Below, one piece after another: positions 17,552 through 27,806 of a DNA stretch of 64,000 nucleotides. The stretch comes from Hominimerdicola alba (GTDB taxonomy: Bacteria; Bacillota; Clostridia; Oscillospirales; Ruminococcaceae). Under the pieces are notes generated by a model, which saw only the letters and a list, made by a program, of their open reading frames with translations, searched no databases and had not been told where the DNA came from. Where the stretch lies: NCBI RefSeq assembly GCF_900109655.1, contig NZ_FOAT01000013.1, forward strand, positions 35,679 to 99,678, in the 5' to 3' direction. Every line of letters starts with the position of its first letter. Positions within the stretch are counted from its first letter, which is position 1. Position numbers and translations under genes: made by a program.

Positions 17552-19183
17552 TTATGAATTGTTCTGCTTAGCAACTACGGATTCGCCGCAATAGATCTTG
17601 CGGAGAACAGGCTTTTCGATTTTGCCTGTGGGGTTTCTGGGCACGTCCGCGAAGATGACCTTGTGGGGTCTCTTGTAGCGAGGGAGTTTGTGGCAGAAGT
17701 CATTTATATCCTCTTCGGAACATTCCATGCCCTCTTTTATGGATATTATAGCCGCTGCTATCTCACCCAGTCTCTTGTCAGGCAGACCGATAACTGCAAC
17801 GTCCTTTACAGCAGGGTGCGCACGCAGGAAATCCTCTATCTGTACGGGGTAGAGATTCTCACCTCCGCTGATGATAACGTCTTTCTTTCTGTCAACGAGG
17901 AATATGAATCCGTCCTCGTCTTCCTGTGCCATATCGCCTGTGAACAGCCAGCCGTCCTTGATGGTCTCCTCGGTAGCCTTGGGGTCGCGGTAATAGCAGG
18001 TCATCACGCCGGGACCCTTTACGCAAAGCTCACCGACCTCGCCGCGGGGAACAGTCTCGCCGTGCTCGTCAACTATCTTGACCTCCCAGCCGAAGCCAGC
18101 CTTGCCGATAGCGCCAACCTTGTGGATATTCTCCACACCGAGATGTACGCAGCCGGGGCCTATGCTCTCGCTGAGACCGTAGTTTGTATCGTACTGATGA
18201 TTGGGGAACAGCTTCTTCCATCTTGAGATAAGAGAGGGCGGAACAGGCTGTGCGCCTATATGCATAAGTCTCCATTGGGAGAGCTGATACTGGCTTATGT
18301 CGATATCTCCTCTGTCAACTGCATCGAGGATATCCTGAGCCCATGGCACCAGCAGCCATACGATGGTGCAGAGCTCGCTTGAAACTGCTTCAAGCACGAA
18401 CTTAGGCTTGACACCTTTGAGTATAACAGCCTTGCCGCCCGAGATAAGGCTGCCGAACCAGTGCATTTTAGCGCCTGTGTGGTAAAGGGGCGGTATGCAG
18501 AGGAATACATCGTCCGCAGTCTGACCGTGGTGTGCCTGTTCAACTCTTGCGGAATGTACAAGGCTCATGTGCTTGTGAAGTATAGCCTTGGGGAAGCCTG
18601 TAGTGCCAGAAGAGAAGTATATAGCTGCATAATCGTCATCAGTCAGTCTGATATCAGGTGAAACGCTGGAGCAGTTTGCAGCAAGTCTGTCATAGTGTTC
18701 AGCGAAAGTAGGACATCCCTCACCAACGTAGAACAGCAGACGGTTCTTGCTGATATCGTCAACTATCTCTTCAACTCTGCCGATGAACTCGGGACCGAAG
18801 ACGAGTATATCTACCTCAGCCAGTTCAACGCAGTACTTTATCTCATCTGCGGTATATCTGAAATTAAGGGGCACAGCAAGAGCTCCTGTTTTCAGTATAC
18901 CGAAGTATATAGGCAGCCATTCAAGGCAGTTCATTAGTAATATACCGACCTTGTCGCCCTTTTTAACGCCGCGGGAAATGAGCAGGTTAGCGAAGCGGTT
19001 GGCTTTCTCATTGAATACCGACCATGTTATCTCGCGTCTGTAAGGTACATCAGCGGTAGGCTCGATGAGTTCATATTCCTTCCATGTTACGCGCTTCTCG
19101 CGTATCTCGGGGTTGAGCTCAACAAGGGCTGTTTTATCGGGGAGTTCAGCTGCATTTCTTTCCAAAAATTCTGTAATTGGCAT
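17552..19183 (-). CDS. AMP-forming acyl-CoA ligase (class I adenylate-forming)
   Basis: A 543-aa enzyme that activates a carboxylic acid with ATP and CoA. The P-loop-like motif FSSGTTGFPKA, the adenylate motif (GLSES), GWLFTGDMA and DRKKDVIISGGENLYP, and the C-terminal PTGKIEKP with the catalytic Lys are all present. ATG at 19183 is chosen because GGAAAGGAT lies before it; the longer frame adds 25 unlikely residues. Substrate (medium- or long-chain fatty acid, or an aryl acid) cannot be told. It is monocistronic with its own promoter and terminator. Confidence 0.9.
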   Translation of the reverse strand: MPITEFLERNAAELPDKTALVELNPEIREKRVTWKEYELIEPTADVPYRREITWSVFNEKANRFANLLISRGVKKGDKVGILLMNCLEWLPIYFGILKTGALAVPLNFRYTADEIKYCVELAEVDILVFGPEFIGRVEEIVDDISKNRLLFYVGEGCPTFAEHYDRLAANCSSVSPDIRLTDDDYAAIYFSSGTTGFPKAILHKHMSLVHSARVEQAHHGQTADDVFLCIPPLYHTGAKMHWFGSLISGGKAVILKGVKPKFVLEAVSSELCTIVWLLVPWAQDILDAVDRGDIDISQYQLSQWRLMHIGAQPVPPSLISRWKKLFPNHQYDTNYGLSESIGPGCVHLGVENIHKVGAIGKAGFGWEVKIVDEHGETVPRGEVGELCVKGPGVMTCYYRDPKATEETIKDGWLFTGDMAQEDEDGFIFLVDRKKDVIISGGENLYPVQIEDFLRAHPAVKDVAVIGLPDKRLGEIAAAIISIKEGMECSEEDINDFCHKLPRYKRPHKVIFADVPRNPTGKIEKPVLRKIYCGESVVAKQNNS

Positions 19184-19266
19184 TATAAAATTATCCTTTC
19201 CGAACGAATTTTGTGCTTTGATATATGAAAGTATAAAAGCTGTAAAGCACAAAAGCAATTAAGTTA

Positions 19267-19295
19267 ATTTTACCACATTCATAGGAAAAAGTAAA
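19267..19295 (-). promoter_or_regulatory. Promoter of the acyl-CoA ligase
   Basis: Minus strand TTTACT, 17-bp spacer, TAAAAT with a TGnn-type context, about 85 bp upstream of the ligase ATG. Confidence 0.5.
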
Positions 19296-19434
19296 GTCTT
19301 TAAAGGGCGTTTTTTGTACAAAAATGGTGCAGAGCCTTGTTGCAGTTTGCACAAGCCAAAAGCAGATAGGGGATGAATCGTACAGGATAGAGCTTTTTAT
19401 GCGCTGCTTTGCTGGCATAATATTACTTTACACC

Positions 19435-19467
19435 CAAAAACGCCGTTCCCATACAGAGAACGGCGTT
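19435..19467 (-). terminator. Terminator of the sortase-pilus operon
   Basis: On the minus strand GAACGCCGTTC pairs with GAACGGCGTT and is followed by TTTTTGGG, 19 bp after the sortase stop. Confidence 0.8.
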
Positions 19468-19485
19468 CCATATTAACCTTCATTT

Positions 19486-20307
19486 TCACGAGGTCACTCG
19501 CTCGCAGTATACCAGATACCGCTGGCTGTTTATGCCGTAAGGGTGACAGGTGTACAGCGTCAAAGTGTCTTTTCCGGGCTGTATCAGTATAGAGTCTACA
19601 GCGTCAGGTTCAACTATCTTAGTGCTGGCCACGCGGTACTCCATTGTGTACCAGTAATTCTGCAGCTTGATGATATCACCGCTCTCCAGTTTTTCAACGT
19701 GCCTGAGGAAGTCCGAACCGCCAAGCCCGCGATGAACTGCAATTACACAGTTCGTATTTACATCGCCTATGGGGTACGATGTATAGGTCAGATGTCCGCA
19801 GCCCGCTGTAAGATTTGCATCATTTGCTCCCAGGAACAACGGTAGCTTTAGGTTCAGCTTTTCTATCTCCAATAAGCCTATGCTTTCCGTTTTGATACCG
19901 TAATCAATAAGATCAAACTCGGGATACTTGTATGCCGTAGGAGAATTCAGCTGGCTCTGTCCGGAAGCGTACAGCTCTTTGTTGCGCCTGCGCATATACT
20001 GGTACAGTTCGTTGAGGTACGGCTGATTTTCCTCAGCCTCTTTATCGTATCGTACCTTTTCATAAGGTGCAGGATCACCGTTTTCGTCACGGGGCACATC
20101 GTCACCAAAATCAACATCGCCGTTTTCTTCGGCTTCTTTGATTATCCTTGTCAGATCGTCCTTGTATTCCTGTATGTTCTCTTCTACCTGTTTGCTTATG
20201 ATGATCTTGCTGATAACGGGATACAGAAATAATCCCAGACCTATAAGGAACAGCAGTATCAGTGCTATCAAAGCCGGACGTTTATTCTTCTTTTTCTTTT
20301 TACTCAA
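19486..20307 (-). CDS. srtC: Class C (pilus-assembly) sortase
   Basis: A 273-aa membrane-anchored transpeptidase that polymerises pilins through their sorting signals. A basic N-terminus leads into one membrane segment (about 11-32). The catalytic triad reads His192 in AVHRGLGG, Cys254 in TLYTC and Arg263 in SQRYLVYC; the GHLTYTSYPIG stretch is typical of class C. The C-terminal membrane helix usual in class C is absent. The start is the TTG at 20307, eight bases after AAGGAGG; the longer frame reads through that ribosome site. It is the last gene of the pilus operon. Confidence 0.9.
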   Translation of the reverse strand: MSKKKKKNKRPALIALILLFLIGLGLFLYPVISKIIISKQVEENIQEYKDDLTRIIKEAEENGDVDFGDDVPRDENGDPAPYEKVRYDKEAEENQPYLNELYQYMRRRNKELYASGQSQLNSPTAYKYPEFDLIDYGIKTESIGLLEIEKLNLKLPLFLGANDANLTAGCGHLTYTSYPIGDVNTNCVIAVHRGLGGSDFLRHVEKLESGDIIKLQNYWYTMEYRVASTKIVEPDAVDSILIQPGKDTLTLYTCHPYGINSQRYLVYCERVTS

Positions 20308-20328
20308 CAGCTTGTCCTCCTTACAAAG

Positions 20329-20358
20329 GCAGTGCCGCCCGCAAAGCAAGCGGCACTG
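20329..20358 (-). other. Intercistronic hairpin between pilin and sortase
   Basis: AGTGCCGC pairs with GCGGCACT around a 11-nt loop, with no T run. It sits in the 123-bp gap ahead of the sortase ribosome site and may lower sortase expression relative to pilin or protect the pilin mRNA 3' end. Confidence 0.6.
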
Positions 20359-20430
20359 TTTATCAGCTCATATCATATGTGATCATCGGAGGGTCTTAAC
20401 AAGTTTCCGAAACATCATTCGCACATAAGA

Positions 20431-22260
20431 TCAAGCATTTTCCTTGTCTTCCTCGTCCTTGTCTCTCTTCTTGAAGAGTATGAAGATGAAGAACATTGCT
20501 CCGCCCATTATGCCGATACCTGCTATTGTGAATACGATAGCTGCTGTTGTACCTGTGAAAGGCAGATCGAAAGCCTTGATAGTCTGATCATTAACAAATA
20601 CTATCTTATTATCTGAGATCAACTTTTCTTCGTTTGCTTCTGTACCATAGTAAACCTTACCGTTCTTGGCAATGAATATGGTCTTGGTGTTAACAGCTTC
20701 GTCATCTTCAACATAATAGCCTGACTGTGTTGAGATCTGCTTGATGGTGTAGACACCGGGTGCAAGGTTTGCAAGTGTTACGAGCTTTGTTTCTGCATCG
20801 TCGGAATACTCACTGCAGCGTGAAACTTCGAATGTACCTGTAAGTTCCTTTGAAGTATCATTTTTATCTACGTTCGAGATAGTGATGGTTGCAGGTGTGA
20901 ATTCGTCATATGTACCATCAGGAGGATAATCAGGAGCACTGGGATCGGGATAGCTTGTTATGCCGGGATAGTTATCAACCTTATCAGGATCCGGGATATC
21001 ATCGGGTATTTCATCATCAGGATCCGATGCAGGGGGATTATAAGCATACTCATAAGCTATCGATGAACTGTTCTTTACTTTACCCGCTGTATAACCGTCA
21101 ACGATAGTTGATGTAACGGTTATTTCGAGAGAAGTATAATCACCAAGTTCTCCTATGCCATCCTTTGTCAGTGTAACGGTTAATATACCATCGCCTGTGC
21201 TTACAGTGTAATCTTCTGTCAAAGCGAGTGTTTTCGAATTCGTACCGTCTGTTGCAACAACACTTGCTATTGCTACATCCTTCTGATTTTCATAGGTATC
21301 TGTTACAGCGTAGCTGATAAGGTTTTGAGCCTTATCCGGGATATCAGCAGTGATCTTCCACATATAATTCTTGCCTGTATTAAGATTACTGTCTGTCATT
21401 ACTTCCTTAGCAACTTCCAGTTCCTTGTCATTTGGGAATGTATTGACCTGAATAGCATTGGATGTTCCGTCAAGTACAAACTTGATGGGTGTCTTATCAA
21501 GCAGGTATCCTTCGGGAGCTTCTGTTTCAACTGCGTAGTATGTACCCAGCGGCAGACCGTCTACCAAAAGAACGCCATTTTTTGTTGTGAAATTCTGTTT
21601 TTTCACCCAGTTGCCCAGATTATCTTTATAGTAGATATCAAATACTGCTTCTCCAACTGTTGTCCAATTAGTCGCACCGTCACTCAGTGTCTTAGTCAGC
21701 TTGATCGAGTGCTTATCGTTAGAATTGGGATTTTCCGGGTCGCTCAGAGATGTGGGATCTGTATTATCGCCATTATCATTATTGTCTGTCAGCTTGGGGT
21801 AAATATCAACAGTATTTAATGTTTTACCGCCAACTACCGCAGGCAGATGAAGATAGAAAGCCTCTGCATCTTTGAAATTTACATCTGTATCATTGTTATA
21901 TGGCGTTATCTTATAAAATGCGTTAGGAATATCAACGACATTTGTAACATTCGAGTATGTGTGTCCGCCTTGTACTTCTTTACCGTAAAAATCCACTTCA
22001 ACGATATCGAATGTAATACCCGCAGTTTCTTCACCATAAGCATCTGCCACCCAGTTACCATCAACGTTAGCTTTACCTGTGGGTGTATAGTCTGATGCTT
22101 TCGCTGCATTATAATTTTCTTCACTTAATACATACGGGTGTATCGTCAAATTGGTTGTACCTGTTGTAGCCGGTGTTGCAAATACATTGTAAGGTGCCAT
22201 CTGACCGATCATGAGTGCTGAAGCGGCTATAGCCGTTGTGCGTTTAAACATTTTTTTCAT
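20431..22260 (-). CDS. LPFTG-anchored pilus backbone protein (SpaH/EbpB type)
   Basis: A 609-aa major pilin. Signal peptide about 1-28; pilin motif YPK with Lys156 in DIYPKLTDN, the residue that sortase would join; a Cna-B/SpaA-like domain around 185-270 with E-box YYAVETEAPEGY; a second backbone domain about 275-400; a third, Cna-B-like, about 450-560; sorting signal LPFTG at 566-570, then a hydrophobic helix and a charged tail. AGGAGG at the end of the adhesin gene drives translation. With the sortase downstream this is a textbook sortase-dependent pilus subunit. Confidence 0.92.
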   Translation of the reverse strand: MKKMFKRTTAIAASALMIGQMAPYNVFATPATTGTTNLTIHPYVLSEENYNAAKASDYTPTGKANVDGNWVADAYGEETAGITFDIVEVDFYGKEVQGGHTYSNVTNVVDIPNAFYKITPYNNDTDVNFKDAEAFYLHLPAVVGGKTLNTVDIYPKLTDNNDNGDNTDPTSLSDPENPNSNDKHSIKLTKTLSDGATNWTTVGEAVFDIYYKDNLGNWVKKQNFTTKNGVLLVDGLPLGTYYAVETEAPEGYLLDKTPIKFVLDGTSNAIQVNTFPNDKELEVAKEVMTDSNLNTGKNYMWKITADIPDKAQNLISYAVTDTYENQKDVAIASVVATDGTNSKTLALTEDYTVSTGDGILTVTLTKDGIGELGDYTSLEITVTSTIVDGYTAGKVKNSSSIAYEYAYNPPASDPDDEIPDDIPDPDKVDNYPGITSYPDPSAPDYPPDGTYDEFTPATITISNVDKNDTSKELTGTFEVSRCSEYSDDAETKLVTLANLAPGVYTIKQISTQSGYYVEDDEAVNTKTIFIAKNGKVYYGTEANEEKLISDNKIVFVNDQTIKAFDLPFTGTTAAIVFTIAGIGIMGGAMFFIFILFKKRDKDEEDKENA

Positions 22261-22262
22261 AG

Positions 22263-25200
22263 TTAGACCCTCCTATTATTTAGTTTTTTGATTTTTTCTT
22301 CTTCTGTTTTACTGCGCATATGTACGAACAGCAGGAAAACAGCAAGTACCATTGTTGATAATCCGAAAACAGTGTATCCTGTCATCGGTGTACTGCCGGC
22401 ATAAGGCATCTCAAACGGTGTAACATCCAGGAATATCTCGATATCGTCTATGACTATGGCATCATCGGAAGTCCCGACTGTGACCGTTGCTTCGCCTGTT
22501 CCGTATCCGTCAGGCGGTGCAGTACACTTTATCGTGTAGGTCATGCCCTTTCTGATATCGAATTCTTTATTATCCCACGATACAACGCCGCTTGTGTTCT
22601 GCTTTGTACCGATCAGTGTTCCGTCCTGAGCGTACAGCTCAAATGTTCCGCCCTTGAGGAGAGGTGCTCCTGCAATGGCTTTGCCGCTGTCGCTGTCCTT
22701 ATAGTATAAGCTGTAGATATTTGCCTTTATGGTAATATCCGCGGCATTCTCTGTGTAGTAGACCGTTTCCGGCTTGTCTGCCAGAGCAACGCCTGTTACA
22801 CGCAGCGGTTCAGCAGTATAGTTCTGTAAAGTGGGTGAGATGATCTCATAGCTCTTGCCGTAGTCAGTCTGATGGACATACTGAGCATGGGCTTCTGTGC
22901 CGCGGATCGTGGTATCAATCACGTTCCAGGCATACAGATACTTTACGGTTATCGTTATCTTTGAAGATTCCCATACAGCATAGAGATCGATAGGTTTTTC
23001 CTTGCTGCCGGTAACTATCGTATCGTCCTCGATGATATCGCCTGCAGCTGTTTTCCAGCCTGTATGACGATATTCATGTGTGGGATCCACAGTTGTGGGA
23101 AGAGGTATGAAGTCGTCCTTTTCAGGAACGTAGCTGTACTCTCTGCCGATGACAGCTGTTCTTGTTGCAATGGGATCAGTATCTCCAATGTTTTTGTACA
23201 GATTTATTGTCACAGTCTGAGGTATCTCACGGTAGTATACGTTGTATGTTCCCGCGCCTGTGATCTCTTCAACTTCTGTTTGAGTTCCATCGCTTGCGAA
23301 CTTTGTGATCTTTACCTTATCATATCCGCTTATAGCAGTTGCTATCTCACCGCTGATCAGGCTGTAGTTATAGCCTGAAACGTGTGTTATCGCGGATTTT
23401 GAAGAAGCTTTGTTCAGAGGTGCTCCTCTTACATCGCATTCAACAAAGTTCACTATAAGCTCAGTGTCCTCGTCAACTTTGGTGTAGTATACATCGACCG
23501 TCTTCGACGGATGCGCGTAATTATTGACATCATAAACAGTTTCGTTAAGACCGGCTATGAACGCATCGTCCACTTTACCTGATACATAAGGCATATTCGT
23601 TACATATCCCTTGATCTCGGGCGAAGCTATGTAGAACTCAGCGCCCTTGGTAAGTGCGATATCGTAAGTATCGTTTTCATACTTCGTCCTGTCGAGAGGA
23701 GAGGTATATGTGTGATGCAGTACAGCATCAGCATCTGGAGTATCTGCACTTTCCTTGGTGTAGTATTTTACTGTTATAGCGTAGGTTATCGGCTTGTAAG
23801 TACCAATTATTATCACATCTTCCTGACCCATGATATGATCGCCGTTGTTATCGGCTTCTATGGACCAGTCCCAGAAGTAGCCGTCGTATCCGTTTGGATA
23901 CTCATCGGGACGTGAGGGATAAGTGATACCGCTGATAACGTCGCCGTTAGCGAATGTCTTGCTGTCAACAGCTTCTTCAAGGCTTATCATCTTGCTGATT
24001 GGGTCGTACATCTCATAGTAGTACTTGACGCTGTGTTTAGCGTAAACGCCCGAAGCTGTTACTGTGACTTTACCGTTTATGCTTTTCCTCGGGATATAGA
24101 CTGTGATCTTATCGCCTATCTTCTCCACCACTGCATTTTCTATCACAGTGGGTGAAGCATTGGGTACTGTTATATCCGTGTTGGTTATAGCAACATCTTC
24201 TGCTGCGGGAAGATCATAGCCGTCATCAGCGTAGATATCGAAAACCAGTTCGGTATCATCGACTGTCGTGGGGAACTTATCCGCCGCATTTGATGTAAGG
24301 TTCGTAAGCTTGGTTTCTATGGGATAGCTTACATATACAGGTACTTTGAAGTTCCTTTCCGCAGTGTCCACTTCATCGATGACCGTAGCCTTGCTTGCTG
24401 CAGAATCAGCTTTCAGTGATGCTGTCAGGATATAGTCCGTATCAGCTTTTATCTTGTCCCCGAGTTCGGGTTCGTAAGAAAGGACTCCATAATCTGCATG
24501 ATCTTTCTGCCAGTCTTCGGGATCAAGTGCGTTATAAACCGCCGCATTGCCGCTGAAAACATCAGCTGTTATCGTAGAACCGTAGTCCACGAATATCGGG
24601 TCGGAGCTTATGGTATCCTCCAGAGTTTCATCCGCCAGCTTTACATTTGCAAAGTCGGTGTAGTCAAGTGGGGGGATATCCAAGACATCATCATTATCAC
24701 TAGCTGTGTTATCATGATGTGCCAGTGTTGCACTTGTCAGCAGAGGTACATCGTTACCGCCTAAGAAACCGTCTTTGGGTTTGAGTTTGACAGTGTAACC
24801 GCTTTCACTTATACTCGTAGAGTACGTATAAGATCGCATTGTTGTCTCATAAGTCAAGTCGCTTACACTTTCCGGAGTGAAACTTACGTTTTCTGATACA
24901 ACTTCATTGATCTCACCAGAACTTACAGTACCTGCATCATTAAAAGTTACTACATTGTCAGATGCTACAGTACCAGTTCCGGCATCATATATATCGAAGT
25001 ATCCAGAATAACTTTCGGTGAGTGTAAAGTCTCCGCCGTTAGTCTGCAAAGCATCTCTTGCACTAGTCTTTAAACTGTTTTCATAGTATGCAACTTCATC
25101 AGCACTTAGAGTTGTTTCAGTTTCATCACCGAATACATAGCCACCCTTTATACCAAGCTTTGTTAATCTTAAAGATCCTTTAAGTTTTGACTGCAAATTT

Positions 25201-27806
25201 CTTGATATCAGATCTTTGGATCTATCAACAAACTCAGGTAATTCATCTTCGGGTATAAAGTAACTTTCATCTACATAGTTTTGCCCACCATAACCACCGT
25301 TATTTCCACTTCGACCGGTGTATTGACCATCAGTTCTTACGCCGTCTTCATTTGGGAAACCAGCAGAATATCCGTTACTACTTGAAGACGAACCGCCACC
25401 GCCTCCTGCTACCATTATAATGTCAACAGGCTCATGACGTTCTGAAGTTATTTCGTTAAAACCGAGTGAGATAATAGTAGGGTCAGCACCACCACCGTAG
25501 TTTGTGCCATCCGTTCCTGCATCACCTATAAAAACGTAAATATATGTATCATCTTGGGGAACAAAAAAGTATCTTATTATATGTCCGCCTTTTCCGCCAG
25601 AATAGCTACTATTTTTCTTTTTACCGCCATCTCCACCATAGATTTCCAAAGCGTAATATCCAGCAGACATCTTTATAGGATGACTAATTTTTAAAACTGT
25701 TGAGTAATCAATGTTTTTTCGTTTGATAGGATCATATACATAAAATGACTTATTAGCTGATACATCCAAACCAAATTTTGTGTTTATTGTAAGGTCATAG
25801 GTTTCAGTATCACTATTGTATTCCAGCTTTTTATCAATATCCAATCCAAGTCCGTCAACACTGTACGGAGCAGACATGACACATCTCAAAGCTGCTTTAT
25901 TATAGAAGACATTGGTTCCTGTGCTTCCAACCTTTGCAGGTGTAATGCCTGTGGGTTCTTCAAGTGTTACTTTGATATCGGAAGACAGTGTTTTGTTAAC
26001 GTCATTTTCTGTGATGGTATAACTTAAATTACTGCTTGCAGTATATCCATCTGTGCCAAGCCCTGATATCTCATAGCTTATACCCGATATGAAATCCTGC
26101 ATGGGGTCATTTGCGTTGTATGCTATCTCACTGTAACCATCAGCATAAAGTTCAGCCTTTGTGATAACATCATTTTGATGTACCGTGGAGTTCTTTGTCT
26201 TTATACTGATGTTGTAAGGCACGTTAACATACTTTACATCGTCACCCACTGTGAACTTGGTAGTTTTATCGCCGCCCTTTACTGTGAATGTCGAGTCGTT
26301 CTCCTTGAATATCGGAACTCTGTTTCCGCCGAAGAATCCTGCCTTGGGCTTTATTGTTACGGATATTGTCAGCTTGTCTTTTTCCTGACCCTTTGCAAGA
26401 CCTGAGCTTACAGGTGCTACCGAGCCGTTGGCTGTAAAGCTGTTTCCCTCTGCCGTACAGTTCGCCGACTTCGATACTATATCAAAGTACTGCGATATCT
26501 CGCCGCTGACATCTATGCTGTTAAGGTAATCGTAATCTGTGCCATTATTTGACAGATGTCTTATAACTACCGCACCGCCTGTATCGGAATTTGTATTGCC
26601 GTCTCTATTAACGAAGTAGTTAGTGTCTCCCTTATCTCTGGGTGTGAAATTTGAGAACTTACCCACATAGGAAGAACCGCCGCCGCCGCCACCGACATTT
26701 CGTGCGTCAACGGGCTCATTCTGCATACCGCCGCTGCCGCCTGCAAATCCTGCACCACCGCCGCCGCCGCGGAAGTTACTTGCGCCGCCGACACCGCGGT
26801 CAAGTTCGGGGTGATAGGTCTTCTGCCAGTCATTAGGATAGGAAGAAGCTGCCAGATAGCCTATAAAACTGGTCACTATCTCACCGGGGATATCGGTTCC
26901 GCCCTTACCCACGTAAGCGCCCTTGGTACCTGATGTGGAACCATTTTCGCCTGCGTAGTAAAGACCTACGTTAGAATTCGCTGATTCGAAATTACCGATA
27001 TTCGGGATCTCACTGATATCGCTGTCGAAAGTACCGCCGTCACCGCCGTTGGCTTTGCCATCGCCGCCGAATAATCCGGGGAGAGTATGCAGCGCTGCAC
27101 CTGCACCGCCGCCGCCGCCGCCGCCGGCTATCATAAGCACCTTACTCGGGTCGTTGCGTACAGTATCAGTTAATTCTTCATTTTCATCCATAAGGTACAC
27201 AGCGGAATAACCTCCGCCTGCGCCTACCGAGAATATAACTATATCGCCCGCACCGCCGCCGATACCGCCAGTACCGCCGCTGTCGTACCGTCTTGTCTCG
27301 CTGAGACCGCGGCTGCCTATCTCGTAGTAGAGTTTCTTCTTCTGAGCAGCCAGTTCTTCGCTGACTTCAAGGAGTCCGTATACGAAGCCGCCCTTGCCGC
27401 CTGCACCTGCTTTGAAACTCAAAGGGAACATGGAACTGCCGTCGCCGCCGTCGCCGCCCCAGAGTTCGATAAGGTATGTGCCTGCTTTATCAAGAGTATA
27501 GCTTCCGTCCTGGCTTTGCATCCAATTTCTGCTCTCATCGAAGTACGAGTAAGAGGACTTGAGCTCAGTAGTAAAGGTAAATGTACCGTCGCCGTTGTCG
27601 ATCAGCTGATCGCTGTGAGAAAGTATAGCGGATACTTCATCTACATTATGTATATCCGGAAATTCAACAGCTCCGCTGTCTGAAGCGGATCTTCCCGCCG
27701 AAACAACTATCTGCGGAAAATAGGCAAACTGTTCCATAACTATCAGTGCCGCCATAGTAAACGCAGATATTCTCTTAGTCAGTTTGCTGTTCCTTTTGAT
27801 CGTCAA
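22263..27806 (-). CDS. Giant glycine-rich pilus tip adhesin (1847 aa)
   Basis: A secreted surface protein. After a signal peptide (about 1-37), two glycine-rich blocks occupy about 85-430 and 720-870, with runs such as AGGGGGGGGAG and FRGGGGGAGFAGG of the Gly_rich (PF12810-like) type. Beta-rich modules (about 430-700 and 880-1330), MucBP-like repeats (about 1340-1690, for example VDVYYTKVDEDTELIVNF) and one C-terminal Cna-B-like domain (about 1700-1790) follow. It ends MPYAGSTPMTG, a hydrophobic helix and a basic tail, that is a divergent sorting signal. The start is TTG at 27806 with AAAGGAG before it. First gene of the operon. A tip adhesin role is inferred from size and position. Confidence 0.85.
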   Translation of the reverse strand: MTIKRNSKLTKRISAFTMAALIVMEQFAYFPQIVVSAGRSASDSGAVEFPDIHNVDEVSAILSHSDQLIDNGDGTFTFTTELKSSYSYFDESRNWMQSQDGSYTLDKAGTYLIELWGGDGGDGSSMFPLSFKAGAGGKGGFVYGLLEVSEELAAQKKKLYYEIGSRGLSETRRYDSGGTGGIGGGAGDIVIFSVGAGGGYSAVYLMDENEELTDTVRNDPSKVLMIAGGGGGGGAGAALHTLPGLFGGDGKANGGDGGTFDSDISEIPNIGNFESANSNVGLYYAGENGSTSGTKGAYVGKGGTDIPGEIVTSFIGYLAASSYPNDWQKTYHPELDRGVGGASNFRGGGGGAGFAGGSGGMQNEPVDARNVGGGGGGSSYVGKFSNFTPRDKGDTNYFVNRDGNTNSDTGGAVVIRHLSNNGTDYDYLNSIDVSGEISQYFDIVSKSANCTAEGNSFTANGSVAPVSSGLAKGQEKDKLTISVTIKPKAGFFGGNRVPIFKENDSTFTVKGGDKTTKFTVGDDVKYVNVPYNISIKTKNSTVHQNDVITKAELYADGYSEIAYNANDPMQDFISGISYEISGLGTDGYTASSNLSYTITENDVNKTLSSDIKVTLEEPTGITPAKVGSTGTNVFYNKAALRCVMSAPYSVDGLGLDIDKKLEYNSDTETYDLTINTKFGLDVSANKSFYVYDPIKRKNIDYSTVLKISHPIKMSAGYYALEIYGGDGGKKKNSSYSGGKGGHIIRYFFVPQDDTYIYVFIGDAGTDGTNYGGGADPTIISLGFNEITSERHEPVDIIMVAGGGGGSSSSSNGYSAGFPNEDGVRTDGQYTGRSGNNGGYGGQNYVDESYFIPEDELPEFVDRSKDLISRNLQSKLKGSLRLTKLGIKGGYVFGDETETTLSADEVAYYENSLKTSARDALQTNGGDFTLTESYSGYFDIYDAGTGTVASDNVVTFNDAGTVSSGEINEVVSENVSFTPESVSDLTYETTMRSYTYSTSISESGYTVKLKPKDGFLGGNDVPLLTSATLAHHDNTASDNDDVLDIPPLDYTDFANVKLADETLEDTISSDPIFVDYGSTITADVFSGNAAVYNALDPEDWQKDHADYGVLSYEPELGDKIKADTDYILTASLKADSAASKATVIDEVDTAERNFKVPVYVSYPIETKLTNLTSNAADKFPTTVDDTELVFDIYADDGYDLPAAEDVAITNTDITVPNASPTVIENAVVEKIGDKITVYIPRKSINGKVTVTASGVYAKHSVKYYYEMYDPISKMISLEEAVDSKTFANGDVISGITYPSRPDEYPNGYDGYFWDWSIEADNNGDHIMGQEDVIIIGTYKPITYAITVKYYTKESADTPDADAVLHHTYTSPLDRTKYENDTYDIALTKGAEFYIASPEIKGYVTNMPYVSGKVDDAFIAGLNETVYDVNNYAHPSKTVDVYYTKVDEDTELIVNFVECDVRGAPLNKASSKSAITHVSGYNYSLISGEIATAISGYDKVKITKFASDGTQTEVEEITGAGTYNVYYREIPQTVTINLYKNIGDTDPIATRTAVIGREYSYVPEKDDFIPLPTTVDPTHEYRHTGWKTAAGDIIEDDTIVTGSKEKPIDLYAVWESSKITITVKYLYAWNVIDTTIRGTEAHAQYVHQTDYGKSYEIISPTLQNYTAEPLRVTGVALADKPETVYYTENAADITIKANIYSLYYKDSDSGKAIAGAPLLKGGTFELYAQDGTLIGTKQNTSGVVSWDNKEFDIRKGMTYTIKCTAPPDGYGTGEATVTVGTSDDAIVIDDIEIFLDVTPFEMPYAGSTPMTGYTVFGLSTMVLAVFLLFVHMRSKTEEEKIKKLNNRRV

